Of a DNA stretch of 64,000 nucleotides, positions 10,191-19,622 are shown piece after piece; the first letter of the stretch is position 1, and every line of letters begins with the position of its first letter. Under the pieces are notes generated by a model. That model searched no databases and was not told where the DNA came from. It saw only the letters and a program-made list of their open reading frames with translations. The translations under genes and the position numbers were made by a program. This DNA comes from Phytopythium helicoides (lineage: Eukaryota > Oomycota > Peronosporomycetes > Pythiales > Pythiaceae), in the NCBI GenBank assembly GCA_024867545.1, contig JANFNE010000009.1, positions 1,214,501 through 1,278,500 of the forward strand. Reading direction: 5' to 3'.

Positions 10191-11209
10191 TTCCTGCAGA
10201 CCGGATGGGTAGTTGCAGCAGACTGCCACGCGCTCATGCAAGTCGTGCAACCCGACCGCACCATCGTGGAAGTCTGTTATCAGGTAAAGGGGCTCTTTCC
10301 ATATTGAAGTGGCACCGCGCCATGTGGATGGGGATGCCTATCAAAGCCGCCGCTTTGACGCGGTTCTACTCAGATGAAACGCCTTCTAGCATCGAAGAGC
10401 CGCAGCAGACACGAAACAGTCTACCCTTTTTTTTCGGGATCCATATGGGCGTCACCGACATGTGACGTGGTAGCGAATCAATGGAAAGATGCATTGGTGC
10501 ATTTGGAAGCGACAGAAGCTGGCTGAAGAGTGAGAGGAGGGCGTCTACTTCTTCAGCTCCGAAGATCGGACGCTGTTCTTGCGGAGTCTTGAAAAGTGTG
10601 GTTGCGCTTGAATATCTTTACTTCTGATCCTGCGGACGCGCGGGGTTGCTCTTTGGTTGAAGAGGTTGCTGGATGGTAGAATAGCTCCAGTCTGTCAATA
10701 CCGCATTCGGTCCGCCGCAAGCTCTCTGCACCAAGTATGGCGCTCCCCAGAGGTCGGAGGGTTTCATGCAAGTTAGGAGAACTCAGTTTCCCACGGAGGA
10801 TGGTTGAATGCCTCAGCACGACGCCTGATGCAGTTGCATGCCATGGTTTACTTGCTGATCTATATCACCCTTTCTTGGTCATCGCCCGTGACGCTTGGTG
10901 CTCGCTCTCTTGGCAAAGTCTCGACGACTTTGTGGCATGCGATCGGAAAGAGATCTGCGCGACCTACGCCAATGCACCGCTAGCTCCGATGACCACGTCC
11001 AGGAACTACTGAAGGTACCATGTTGGTCGTTTGCCTCGCATTGTCGCGACGCTGTTTTGAAGCTGCTGATCGAGCTTCCGCTCAATGACACCACAGCTCG
11101 CAGACGCACCTTTCACTCAGACAGCCTAGCAACTTCACTTGGTGGCAACTTCCAGAGTGATGAAACCCAACACGAAGCGCGCCACGCCAGCATAAAAACC
11201 TGAAGGCAA

Positions 11210-11216
11210 CTTCAAC
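11210..11216 (+). promoter_or_regulatory. CTTCAAC motif, PEX12 promoter
   Basis: Context GGCAACTTCAACAC, forward orientation, 107 nt upstream of the PEX12 ATG. Confidence 0.45.
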
Positions 11217-11322
11217 ACGCGATGCAAACACCTCACTTGTCGCCCGAAGGTCGCTCGAGCGCGCTGTTTACGTTGCCCTCTTCACTCCTCAACCTCCTGC
11301 AAGACGAGAAAGGCGGCGGGCG

Positions 11323-12721
11323 ATGCTGTTCCTGGAGCAGACGCAGGGCTTCGCGGCAGGCGCCGAGGCCGCGGGCCCGCAGCCGCCGTCGCTGTTCGAG
11401 CTGCTGATGCAGGAGCGCATGGCCGGCGGCTTCAAGCCTGCGGCCGAGTACCTGACACACTCGCTGACGGACGCGTACCCGCAGCTGGCGCTCTCGCTGC
11501 CTGTGCGCCGCTTCGAGGAGGCCTACGCGCTGCTCAAGCTGCTGGTGGAGCGCTACTTCCTCTCGCGCTATGATAGCCTCGCCACCGAGAAGTTCTACGG
11601 CATGAAGCGCGTCATGCTGCTGCCCGCATCCGACGGAGCAGCCCCCGGCGCCATCTCCACCGCCCCGCTGACCGCTCGCGCGCGTCGCTCGGCGCTGATC
11701 TTTGCGGTGCGGCGCGCACTCATAGCGGGATTTGCTTATAATCAATGTGTCGCTCATGAGTGCAATGATTCAGGTGCTGGTGCCGTATCTGAAGGCCAAG
11801 ATGGACAACTTCCACAAGGATCTCAAGGAGCGGCTCCCGAGCTCGCCGCCGAGGCAAAATGCGTCGGCTGAACCGACGGACAACCAAGGGAGATGGCGCG
11901 CATTCCTGCGCCGGATGCGCCAAATGGAGGTGCTGTTCACAATGAAGCGAGCATTCGTCAAGTCGTACCCGTTCGCGCATTTCGCCTATGAAGGCACGTT
12001 CTTCCTGTACCAGGTACGCGACTGTGATCTCATTTCCAGTTTGTAAGTCCCTGCGCACTCTAACGATGTCGGTGCATGACAGTGGTTGTACTTGTTTGGA
12101 GATACGCCTTACTTTTCCCCGTTCCTGCGTCGGATGAAGACGATTCTTGTGCGTGTCACTCCTGAGGATGAGGTGAGTTTGTGATGCAATGGCGATGTAC
12201 ACCGATCATTTTCCGCTCACTCACTCGTGCTTTAATTTCGAGCACAGACCGCGTTCCAGCAAAACGTAACAGAGTATCGCGCAAAGGCTCTCGAGAAGCT
12301 TGGTGGTGTGGGGTTGTTCACCCGTCTCCGTCGACTTCTTTTGCGTGCGTCTTGGGCAACCCTCGATCACTCGTACGCCCTGTTGATCTTGGGCATTGCT
12401 TGCTACAAATTTCTTGAGTGGATGTACTCGGAAGAGGGCGTCGCAGCAAAAATGCGCATGACCGGCACAGACGCCCCGGTTCCGCCTCCCCCGCTCCCGC
12501 CGCAGTTCTCCGGAAGCGCTTTGGCTGCAGCGTCTCTGGATCCTTCGCTCTGCCCGCTTTGCAAGCAGCGGCGTGTCAACCCTGCAATGTCGGTATCAGG
12601 CTACGTTTTCTGCTATACGTGCTTGTTCAGGCATATCGACCAGCACGGCACATGTCCGATGACGCAGGCCAAGTGTGACACACACAGCATTGTCAAGATC
12701 TATGACGACGGAAACCTGTAG
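11323..12721 (+). CDS. PEX12: peroxin-12 (peroxisomal RING E3 ligase subunit)
   Basis: PEX12 works with PEX2 and PEX10 in the peroxisomal membrane ubiquitin-ligase complex that recycles the import receptor PEX5. Four phase-0 exons, 11323-11706, 11774-12013, 12083-12172 and 12248-12721, give 395 aa. Introns are 67-75 nt. The N-terminal Pex2/Pex12 domain (SLFELLMQERM, ERYFLSRYDSLATEKFYG) is followed by hydrophobic segments. The C-terminal RING reads CPLCKQRRVNPAMSVSGYVFC followed by Cys/His positions that match the incomplete PEX12 RING, and then TCPM and IVKIYDD. The family match is strong. The gene is 97 nt ahead of the next start. Confidence 0.93.
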
Positions 12722-12819
12722 AGGCTGCCGCATGCTACGCGATAAGTGTAATATGCCGCATGGCGATTTCAGCAGATCTTTGCAATGTTCGCGCGTCTCT
12801 TCATTGTAGCTAGATCGCA

Positions 12820-13680
12820 ATGAGCCGCCGATCGCAAAACACGAATCCCGTGAGCTTGCCTTCTCGATCTGCTTCGTCTCGCGTCAGCATCCACAATGAC
12901 AACGCATCAGCGCGAGCGCCAGGTATTGCGATTGACCCTCAACGAGAGCGTGCTCTCATCGACTCCTGCACTCGTGGTGATGTACTCACCGTCTCCGCTA
13001 CGCTCAGCCAACTTCTGAGCAATATGCCAGTGCTAACACGTGATGCCGAAGAGCTCATTGGATATGCGTTTTCATGCGCCGCCGGTGCGAATCACCCACA
13101 CATCTTGGAGCTGTTGCTGCAATCGAGTGGCTCAGCAGCGCGGGAGACGCTGCTGCACGGTATTTGTCGCGAAACTCGCTACTTCCCACCGCGCTCGTTC
13201 TTCCACTGCTGTTTTTCTCTCCGATACTTAGCGTTTGCTGCTGTCGTTTGCATTGAGCAGCGCGCACTTGCATCGCTAGAGTGGCTCACAATACGAAGAC
13301 TGAATATTCGCAACGACGAAGACGAATGCGATAGCAACATCGGTGGTGAGATGGATCTTTTGATGAACGCAGATGTGGTCCGGTGCTTCCGTCTTGCATT
13401 CACACTGGCGAGTCGATCGTTCGCAGCGCCACCAGTTCCGGGCTCCATCTCGAGTCCCGAACAGTATCGTCCGCTAATGACCTTGTTGGTGCGCCGCTAC
13501 CACAAGCGATTGTTGCCGCTCGTCCATAGCACTGATTCAATCGAGCCACTCCTGTATTCTGTCGGCAATGAACTGCTACTTCAGGATCAAGTTCGAGAAG
13601 CGGGTGAGGCACTCCGAGCATCCCTGCTGTACGAGTTCATGGCGAACGCCTCTCAAGACTGCCAGGCACGACAGCATTGA
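12820..13680 (+). CDS. hypothetical protein, helical repeat-like
   Basis: The unspliced frame is open for 286 aa, but the middle contains a likely intron at 13160-13231: donor GTATTT, a long pyrimidine tract, acceptor ACTTAG, phase 1. Removing it deletes an odd Phe/Cys-rich stretch and gives 262 aa with a smooth helix (ETLLHA|FAAVVCIEQ). HPHILELLLQSSG resembles an ankyrin helix pair, but I cannot call the family. The N-terminus is Ser/Arg-rich. The gene is packed between PEX12 (97 nt) and the convergent PP2C (103 nt). Confidence 0.65.
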   Translation: MSRRSQNTNPVSLPSRSASSRVSIHNDNASARAPGIAIDPQRERALIDSCTRGDVLTVSATLSQLLSNMPVLTRDAEELIGYAFSCAAGANHPHILELLLQSSGSAARETLLHGICRETRYFPPRSFFHCCFSLRYLAFAAVVCIEQRALASLEWLTIRRLNIRNDEDECDSNIGGEMDLLMNADVVRCFRLAFTLASRSFAAPPVPGSISSPEQYRPLMTLLVRRYHKRLLPLVHSTDSIEPLLYSVGNELLLQDQVREAGEALRASLLYEFMANASQDCQARQH

Positions 13681-13783
13681 CAGAACCACCTCAACTCGAT
13701 GTTCTCACGATTTTAATCAGTAAATGCAAATGGAAGTCGTAGACCTAAAGCAGGCGAGCACTCTCGAAAACCAACGATCACGT

Positions 13784-14793
13784 TCACTTCTTGGTGGCAG
13801 CGTTGAAAAGCACCAGCACGGCACTCATATTGTCCCGACTGCCCTTCTCCAGACACTCGTCCAGCAGCGCCTCGCAGATGACCTTGGGGTCTTTGATGCC
13901 AGAGTTGAGCTTGCCTTTCACGAACTTGCGCAGCGGGTCGTTGCTCATGACGTCGAAGATGCCGTCGCAGCAGAGCACAAGGAACTCGTCGTGCGGGTCG
14001 CGCGCTTGCACGCGCACGCAAGGCTCAGAGGTGACGAGCTGCTGGTGCGGCCTGAGCGCGGCGTTGCGCTTGAACCAAAAATCGCCAAAGCTGCGGGAGA
14101 CGGCGACGCCGCCGCACACGCGGCCGCGGAAGACGGTTCCGCCCGCCGCCATGATGCGCTGCTTCTCAAACTCGAGGTCGGGCTTGTGGTCGATCGAGAG
14201 CTGGATCACGGGCTTGCTCTTGCTGTTGCTCAGGATGCAGCGCGAGTCGCCCACGTTGGCGCACACAATGTGCGTGGGCGTAATGATGGCCAGCAGTCCC
14301 GTGGAGCCGACCTCGTCCGATGACGTGGCGAACGCCGGGTCCTCCTTGATGGCCTCGTCAACGCCGACGAAGCCCTTGGTGAGCGCCACAGCAAGCGACT
14401 CGGGTGTCTTGGCGTCCTGCTGAAACTCGCTCGTGCCCGCCACGAACCCCACGATGCGCTCCGCCCTGTCAGCTTCCACGTTAGCGCCCCTCCTCGCCCC
14501 CAGCTCCAGGCAGACCCACGTACACGGCGGTGGAGATGGCGTCGCCGCCGTGGCCGTCGAACACGCCCACGCAGCAGGCCTCAGCTGCACGCGAGTCGAT
14601 CGGCATCTGGATGATGTCCTTGTCCTGCGAGCGCCTGGCGTCAGTCCACCGGCCGCGAGCGCCGAGCGTCGCCGCCACGCACCTCCATCGTGTCGCGCCA
14701 GCCCTGCATGGCCGCGCGGCCCACCGAGAGTCCATGGCCCGTCAGCGTCTCCGACTCCTTCGTGGTAACAGGCTCGGCCAGGAAGCGCGACAT
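13784..14793 (-). CDS. PP2C-type protein serine/threonine phosphatase
   Basis: Metal-dependent phosphatase of the PPM family. Three exons, 14683-14793, 14524-14624 and 13784-14465, split by two 58-nt introns, give 297 aa. The first join creates RDTME|DKDI, the usual PP2C motif 1. Other hallmarks are VFDGHGGDA (Mn/Mg ligands), STGLLAII, NVGDSRCIL, SRSFGDFWFK, LCCDGIFDVMSN and GSRDNMSAVLV, so the enzyme should be active. Targeting signals are not obvious. An (AGCTCC)n tract lies just upstream of the ATG. Confidence 0.93.
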
Positions 14794-15196
14794 GGCTGGC
14801 GATGGAGCTGGAGCTGGAGCTGGAGCTGGAGCGGAAGATGGAAAGTGCATTGGAACCCACGAGCGGGCTTGAATATCAGCAGCGACTATTACCGCCGAGG
14901 ACATCGAATTAGCTTTAAAAAAGAGGTTTTAGCGTAAATCGTGAGGCTTTACGGCGCGACGCGCAACCGTACGGTACGCCGCTGGGTTCATTCCGCACTC
15001 GCTCCTTCGAGGCAGACATGGCTACACTTTTGGCCGGTCAGAAGGCGTCGGCGGATGCAGCGGCTCCTGCTGCTGCTGGGGCTTCAGGAGCTGCGTACTG
15101 CCCCACGGCACCGTCTAGAACCTGCTTGGTGCTCGCCACGAGAGCCTGGGCAATGCATAGCAACAGTAAGTGAGCAGGTTGGCACTACCACCGCGA
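14794..15196. other. PP2C promoter / sorting nexin 3' flank
   Basis: 403 nt between two minus-strand genes. It contains a GGAGCT hexamer repeat and an AT-rich patch near 14910-14930. No gene is supported. Confidence 0.55.
14804..14832. repeat. (GGAGCT)n hexanucleotide repeat
   Basis: Nearly five copies, 11 nt upstream of the PP2C ATG, so within its 5' UTR. On the mRNA strand it reads as AGCTCC units. Confidence 0.9.
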
Positions 15197-16912
15197 TCAA
15201 CGACAAATGATAATTCGCACATCGTGGTTGGCGTCGGTCGCCTTGAGGTACTCGCGCCATAGGCTTGATGCCTGCTCCAACCAACATGCAGTCAGCCATT
15301 GCAGTTGCTTTACCAGGATGGTCTGTGCTGGACGTACTCGCTTGGCCATTTGACCTTCGGCGCAGGCAAGCTGGGCCATGAGCTCCTTGAGCGCGCGAGT
15401 CTGCTCCATACTGCTCCAGCCAGCTTGTTAGGCGACAAAACAGGCATTGGTCTTCGTGACGACTACGCACCGGAATCGACGTATCTCGCCGCCCATGAGC
15501 GATCGCGTCATCAGCGAAGTGAGGTGGCCGTCACGACGCTTCTTGGACTCGACCTCGGCGGGGGATAGTTCAGTGATCGATGCTCCGCGCAGGCGGGACG
15601 CCAGTTGTGACGACAGATTGAGCGCCATGGCTGTGGAGTAAGTTGCTGCCGGTTTTGGCTTTTCTTCGGGAGGTGTGTCAGCGAGTAGGAGTTGCTCTCG
15701 TTCCACCAGTAGCTCCTTCAAGTCTGAAGCTTGGTGATGCACATACCGGATACCTTCGAGCAGTAGCAGCTCGTGCACTGCAGGCTGGAATTGCGCGAGC
15801 TGGCTCCAACCACCGATCGCATTTGTGGATGAGCCCAGAAGACTCACTAGAGCCTTGTTGTCTTCGCACAAACCCGCAGATGCAGTCGACTGCCAGCTCG
15901 AGAAAGCCGTGTGTAGTGCTGCCACATCCTTGGCGCGCGCAGCGCTACGATCTGCGAGGCGCTTGGCGGCCGCGACCAGCTCACTCGTCACCTTCTCCTG
16001 CTGCTCGACCTCTCGCTTGAACTCTTCAATTACCCTGCGCACACGCCGCAAAGACCAAGTCAGAACCAACCAGAATAGCGATCGATATCAAACGAGCTGT
16101 TCGCACTTGTCTGGAGAGCTCTCGATCCGCGCGTTGAGCACGCGATGCAGCCAACGGAGGTGCCCGATACCGGCATTGTCCAGCACTGCCGTTTCCTGTG
16201 GACATGCAGCATCGTGTCAGCTAGCCGATATGCAGTCGATGAAGAGCGGAAGCACAAGTACCTTCTTGGCACTCTCCCAGTCGTTGTCCTCCGCCGAGAG
16301 GAACCCGAGGACAGCTGCATCCGATCGCAAGTACGGAGATGCGAGCACAGCCGACAGGAACAACGTCAAGCCACGTGCACGAGTCATAAGGACCGCAGTC
16401 GAGGCTGGGGCCGCTCGTATGGCCGCGACCGCAGCAACGGAAGACTTCTCGGGGAGCGAGGGCACCAGCAAGCCGACGTAGCGAGAACGAAGCACGGACC
16501 GCAGCCACGCAAAGTCGCTGTAGCGACGCCTCACGCTTGCGTTGATACCGCCTGTCGACGAAAGCGTGACGAGGAACGTCGTGTGCTTCGCCAAGTAGCT
16601 TCCTCTGCTCTCTGGCGTGCCCACCTGCATCGCCAGGATCAGCGGATGACGGGAGATGGCAGTGAATCAAGCATCAACAGACCTGGACTGACAAAGGCTC
16701 GCACGTAGCCGCCTGGCACCAAGTCTACGAGAAGCATTCGAAAGCATGAGGAGAAGAGTAGAGATACAACAGGAGTCTGGAGTTATTGGCACCTCATGGT
16801 CGGCAGAGTCGAATGGCCCCAGCAGCCCGGCCACGAGCTGCGCCGACCGCATGGACGCGGTGGCCGCCGCCACGGCGAGGTCTTCGCTCTTGGGCTGCGC
16901 AAAGAGCTGCAT
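15197..16912 (-). CDS. PX-BAR sorting nexin
   Basis: Endosomal sorting protein: PX binds PI3P and BAR senses membrane curvature. Six exons join in frame: 16793-16912, 16683-16724, 16262-16624, 16107-16195, 15471-16034 and 15197-15410 (463 aa). Introns are 58-68 nt (three), 66, 72 and 60 nt, with GT-AG ends. The PX core is clear: RRRYSDFAWLRSVL with the basic/aromatic pocket, then LVPSLPEK. The C-terminal ~280 residues are helical (VIEEFKREVEQQEKV, LKELLVEREQLLL) and end with the WLTACWLEQ...WREYL feature of SNX BAR domains. The start is uncertain: a 5' exon at 16983-17024 could splice in, but it would lie only 21 nt from the stop of the gene upstream, so I prefer the ATG at 16912. The exact SNX subtype is not resolved. 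Confidence 0.85.
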
Positions 16913-17045
16913 GTCAAGAAACGATGGATCCTAAAACTGGAAGATCCTGCAATGCAACGGAGACAAGATCCCTGTCGTTCACATAGCTCCAATCATGAAG
17001 GGTCGCAACAAAATCAAGATCCATGACGCGTCTCACGTGGCATCT

Positions 17046-19406
17046 TCAGATCTCGGCGTCGGGCTCGCCCTCCACCGGCTGCATCGTCAACTCCTCCAGC
17101 TGCGCAAACTGCTGCGCGTGCAACGCCGTCTCGACTGCGATGTCCGCGACCGACGCGACCGGCTCGTTGGCTTTAGCCGCGTTGTCTCCGCCTACACGGC
17201 CGTATGTTCGAGCAGGCAGCGCCAACGAACTCTCCCACAGGCCTCCGAAGCGCTCGCTTGCAGCTGACACCGTGGCCACCGCGCCTGCCAGAGCCTGCAG
17301 ATTGGGGAACCTCCCGCCAGTCTGACTCCAAGCATGAGCAAGCTCGGACTGAGCGTTTGCTGCGGTAGACGAAGAGATTGGAGAGCGGGAGGCTAGCCGG
17401 CGCAACGCCTGGTGCTCTTGATCCACTACATCTCGTGCTTCTTCATCTACAAACAACTGGCGCAGCGGCGAGAGCCGCAAGACAAGCTCGCGACCGCTTA
17501 GGGCCGCCAACTCCTGAGGTCGTACAGGCGGCAGCAGGGACGCGGGCTCGCAAAACTCGGCAGGTCGAACGGATCCACTGACTTCCACCAGCCCTTCCAC
17601 GAGGTTCGCTATGCCCTGTGCGACTGACCCAAGCACCTTGATGAGAACTGCCGCATCCACATGGGCAACCAGGTTGTTCACGAACAACCCCAGGTCGTCG
17701 ACAAATTCGCGGGCGTTGTGGATCGACACACAATAGCGACCAGTTTGCGAGACCTTGAAGTCTTCGTTGAGCACGACTGCTGTCGGCGACTGAGCGCGGA
17801 AGGCAGCAGCGATCTCCCCAGCAAGCTCTGCAATAGTCGCAGCAGACGTAGCTGCCTGCGGGTATGCACGCAATCGACCATAGGCATCATCGGCGCGAGT
17901 TGCGACCCAATTGACAACGAAAAATGCGATCCACCACGAGTCTCTTGGAACCACTGTCTCGTCAGACTTGTTCTCTTCAAGCGCCTTGCGAAGCCGCACC
18001 CGCTTATCGTTGATCCACTTAGCGTCACGCCCCAGAGCGAGCCACTTGTCGGTACCAACTGCGCCACCCGTAATCGGCGACCACGACGGAGGACGACCCA
18101 TTTCTTGGACGAGACTGGGATGCGACTGGATGTGCGCCACGAGCCGCCGCCACTCAGGGATGAACTCGCCGTCCAACAGCGAAGTATAGAAGGCATCGAG
18201 CGCATGGTGGACGTGAGGTGCTGCCACCCACATGCGAATCGGAACCACCGAAGGAGGAGACTGGGGGCGGACATGCGCGCACAGCCATGCAGCGAGCTCA
18301 GATGCTCGCGTTCGTGATCCAAACTCGTCCGACGCCACGGCAAGTAGCCGTCCTCGCCAGGCCGACGGAGTTCCGGGCGGCAGTATGGCGTCGAGCAGAG
18401 CTATAACCGCGAGTCCGAGCTTTGATGCGTCGTGGGCTACCGCATTGGGAAACGCAAGTAGATGAAAGCTCTGCACATCGGAGACGCTGGGAACAAACAC
18501 AAGCGCTCGCACATCAAGCAGCACGTCGTCCATACCAGGAATTGCAGCAGAATACGCCGAATGCACCGAGTGGATCTCGAGCGTAAAGCCAATCGCGCTT
18601 GCAAGCACCGTGCCGAGGTTCGACAGGCTCGCAGTGACAGTAAGCTGCGCGAGCGCTTCCATCTCTTCAGCTCCAGCGGTCGCAATTGAGGTAGGCGTTG
18701 TGCCTCCGCCTGCAGCGATGCGCTTCGTCGTGGCTGCGAGTGTCCGTGCAGTCTGCTGCGCCGTGACTCCAGTCGCGAAGCAGTCAACCGCAAGGTCGAG
18801 AAGCTCGCGCGAGAACAGCGCTACGCGGTAGAGCGCGTGGTTTCGGCCCTGGTCAGGGGCGACTTCTGCTCTGCTGCATGCTCTAAAGCCCGCGGGGGTC
18901 CACGGGGCGGGGACGAGCAGCTCCACAACCTCCGCAGGCAGCGCGAACCACAGCCGTCGCTCGTCGGGCGACCTCCTGGCGGCCGCGGCGGCCTCCGCGA
19001 CGACCTTGTCGCCCGCGAGCTTCTCTCGTCCGTCCTGATGCGAGGGTGGCGCGGCCGCGGGGAAGTAGGCGCGCTTTCGGTCGTCGTCGTCTGGCAGCGC
19101 GTCGTACTCTGCCCAGCGCGTGGGGTGCTGCGAGGCGTGGTGCTGCACGTACAGGTCGGTGCGGAAGCTCTGGCGGAAGTACTTGAAGTGCGCCGTGGGC
19201 CGGCGCTTCTTGCCCGGCCGCTCCTCGCGCCCGAAGTGCTTGCAGAAGAGGCACAGCGCCGCCGTCACGGCGCCCGTCGCCTCGTCGCGCCCCACCACCT
19301 CGAGCGCGAACTTGCGCGCGTGCGAGCGCAGGAACGTGCGCGTGCGCGGCGGCGGCCGCGGGAACGTCTCCTCGCCCTCGAACGGTCCGCCATGAGGTGC
19401 AGCCAT
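17046..19406 (-). CDS. BED-finger protein, domesticated hAT-transposase-like (copy 1)
   Basis: 786-aa single-exon protein. A BED-type zinc finger is visible at residues 52-94 (CLFC ... YVQHHASQH). The middle has the plan of a degenerate hAT transposase RNase-H core: LLDVRALVFVPS, LLAVASDEFGSRTRASEL, PHVHHALDAFY, TDKWLALGRDAKWI, where hAT enzymes have the catalytic Asp region, the second Asp, and an RW-rich block. Near the C-terminus, VVDQEHQALRRLA is shared with the paralogue at 22898-25513. There is no terminal repeat or second transposon ORF, and both copies are intact, so I infer domestication, probably as a DNA-binding protein. Function is unknown. Confidence 0.75.
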   Translation of the reverse strand: MAAPHGGPFEGEETFPRPPPRTRTFLRSHARKFALEVVGRDEATGAVTAALCLFCKHFGREERPGKKRRPTAHFKYFRQSFRTDLYVQHHASQHPTRWAEYDALPDDDDRKRAYFPAAAPPSHQDGREKLAGDKVVAEAAAAARRSPDERRLWFALPAEVVELLVPAPWTPAGFRACSRAEVAPDQGRNHALYRVALFSRELLDLAVDCFATGVTAQQTARTLAATTKRIAAGGGTTPTSIATAGAEEMEALAQLTVTASLSNLGTVLASAIGFTLEIHSVHSAYSAAIPGMDDVLLDVRALVFVPSVSDVQSFHLLAFPNAVAHDASKLGLAVIALLDAILPPGTPSAWRGRLLAVASDEFGSRTRASELAAWLCAHVRPQSPPSVVPIRMWVAAPHVHHALDAFYTSLLDGEFIPEWRRLVAHIQSHPSLVQEMGRPPSWSPITGGAVGTDKWLALGRDAKWINDKRVRLRKALEENKSDETVVPRDSWWIAFFVVNWVATRADDAYGRLRAYPQAATSAATIAELAGEIAAAFRAQSPTAVVLNEDFKVSQTGRYCVSIHNAREFVDDLGLFVNNLVAHVDAAVLIKVLGSVAQGIANLVEGLVEVSGSVRPAEFCEPASLLPPVRPQELAALSGRELVLRLSPLRQLFVDEEARDVVDQEHQALRRLASRSPISSSTAANAQSELAHAWSQTGGRFPNLQALAGAVATVSAASERFGGLWESSLALPARTYGRVGGDNAAKANEPVASVADIAVETALHAQQFAQLEELTMQPVEGEPDAEI

Positions 19407-19517
19407 CCTTATTTACGGAAGCACCGCGGGGGGAACTGGACAGCAGAGGCGGTGGTCCGGATCAAGCGCACGATGTGCACCGAGATGGAATGGACAGGAT
19501 CCACTTGGGGGACCGCG

Positions 19518-19524
19518 CTTCAAC
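19518..19524 (+). promoter_or_regulatory. CTTCAAC motif, promoter of BED gene copy 1
   Basis: Context GCGCTTCAACGTCAAC, 112 nt upstream of the ATG at 19406, reverse with respect to that gene. Confidence 0.45.
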
Positions 19525-19622
19525 GTCAACGTCCTTCAATTCAGTCCGACTGCTGCACTACCAAACCACGACATGCTAACCATGAATGCATCGAGCCTGA
19601 CCTTCCTCCCTCTCGTCACCGA

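Larger units (their letters stand above)
9783..11322. other. 1.5-kb intergenic region
   Basis: The region lies between two divergent genes. It contains a TG microsatellite (9812-9832), a CTG run (10170-10190), and only short ORFs with no recognisable domain. The right end should carry the PEX12 promoter. Confidence 0.55.

Noticed and set aside
10737..11012. 91-codon plus-strand ORF in the 9.8-11.3 kb gap
   Set aside because: No domain, no codon bias and no upstream signal; probably chance.
16983..17024. Extra 5' exon for the sorting nexin
   Set aside because: It splices in frame but starts 21 nt from the stop of the upstream same-strand gene; the ATG at 16912 needs no such exon.
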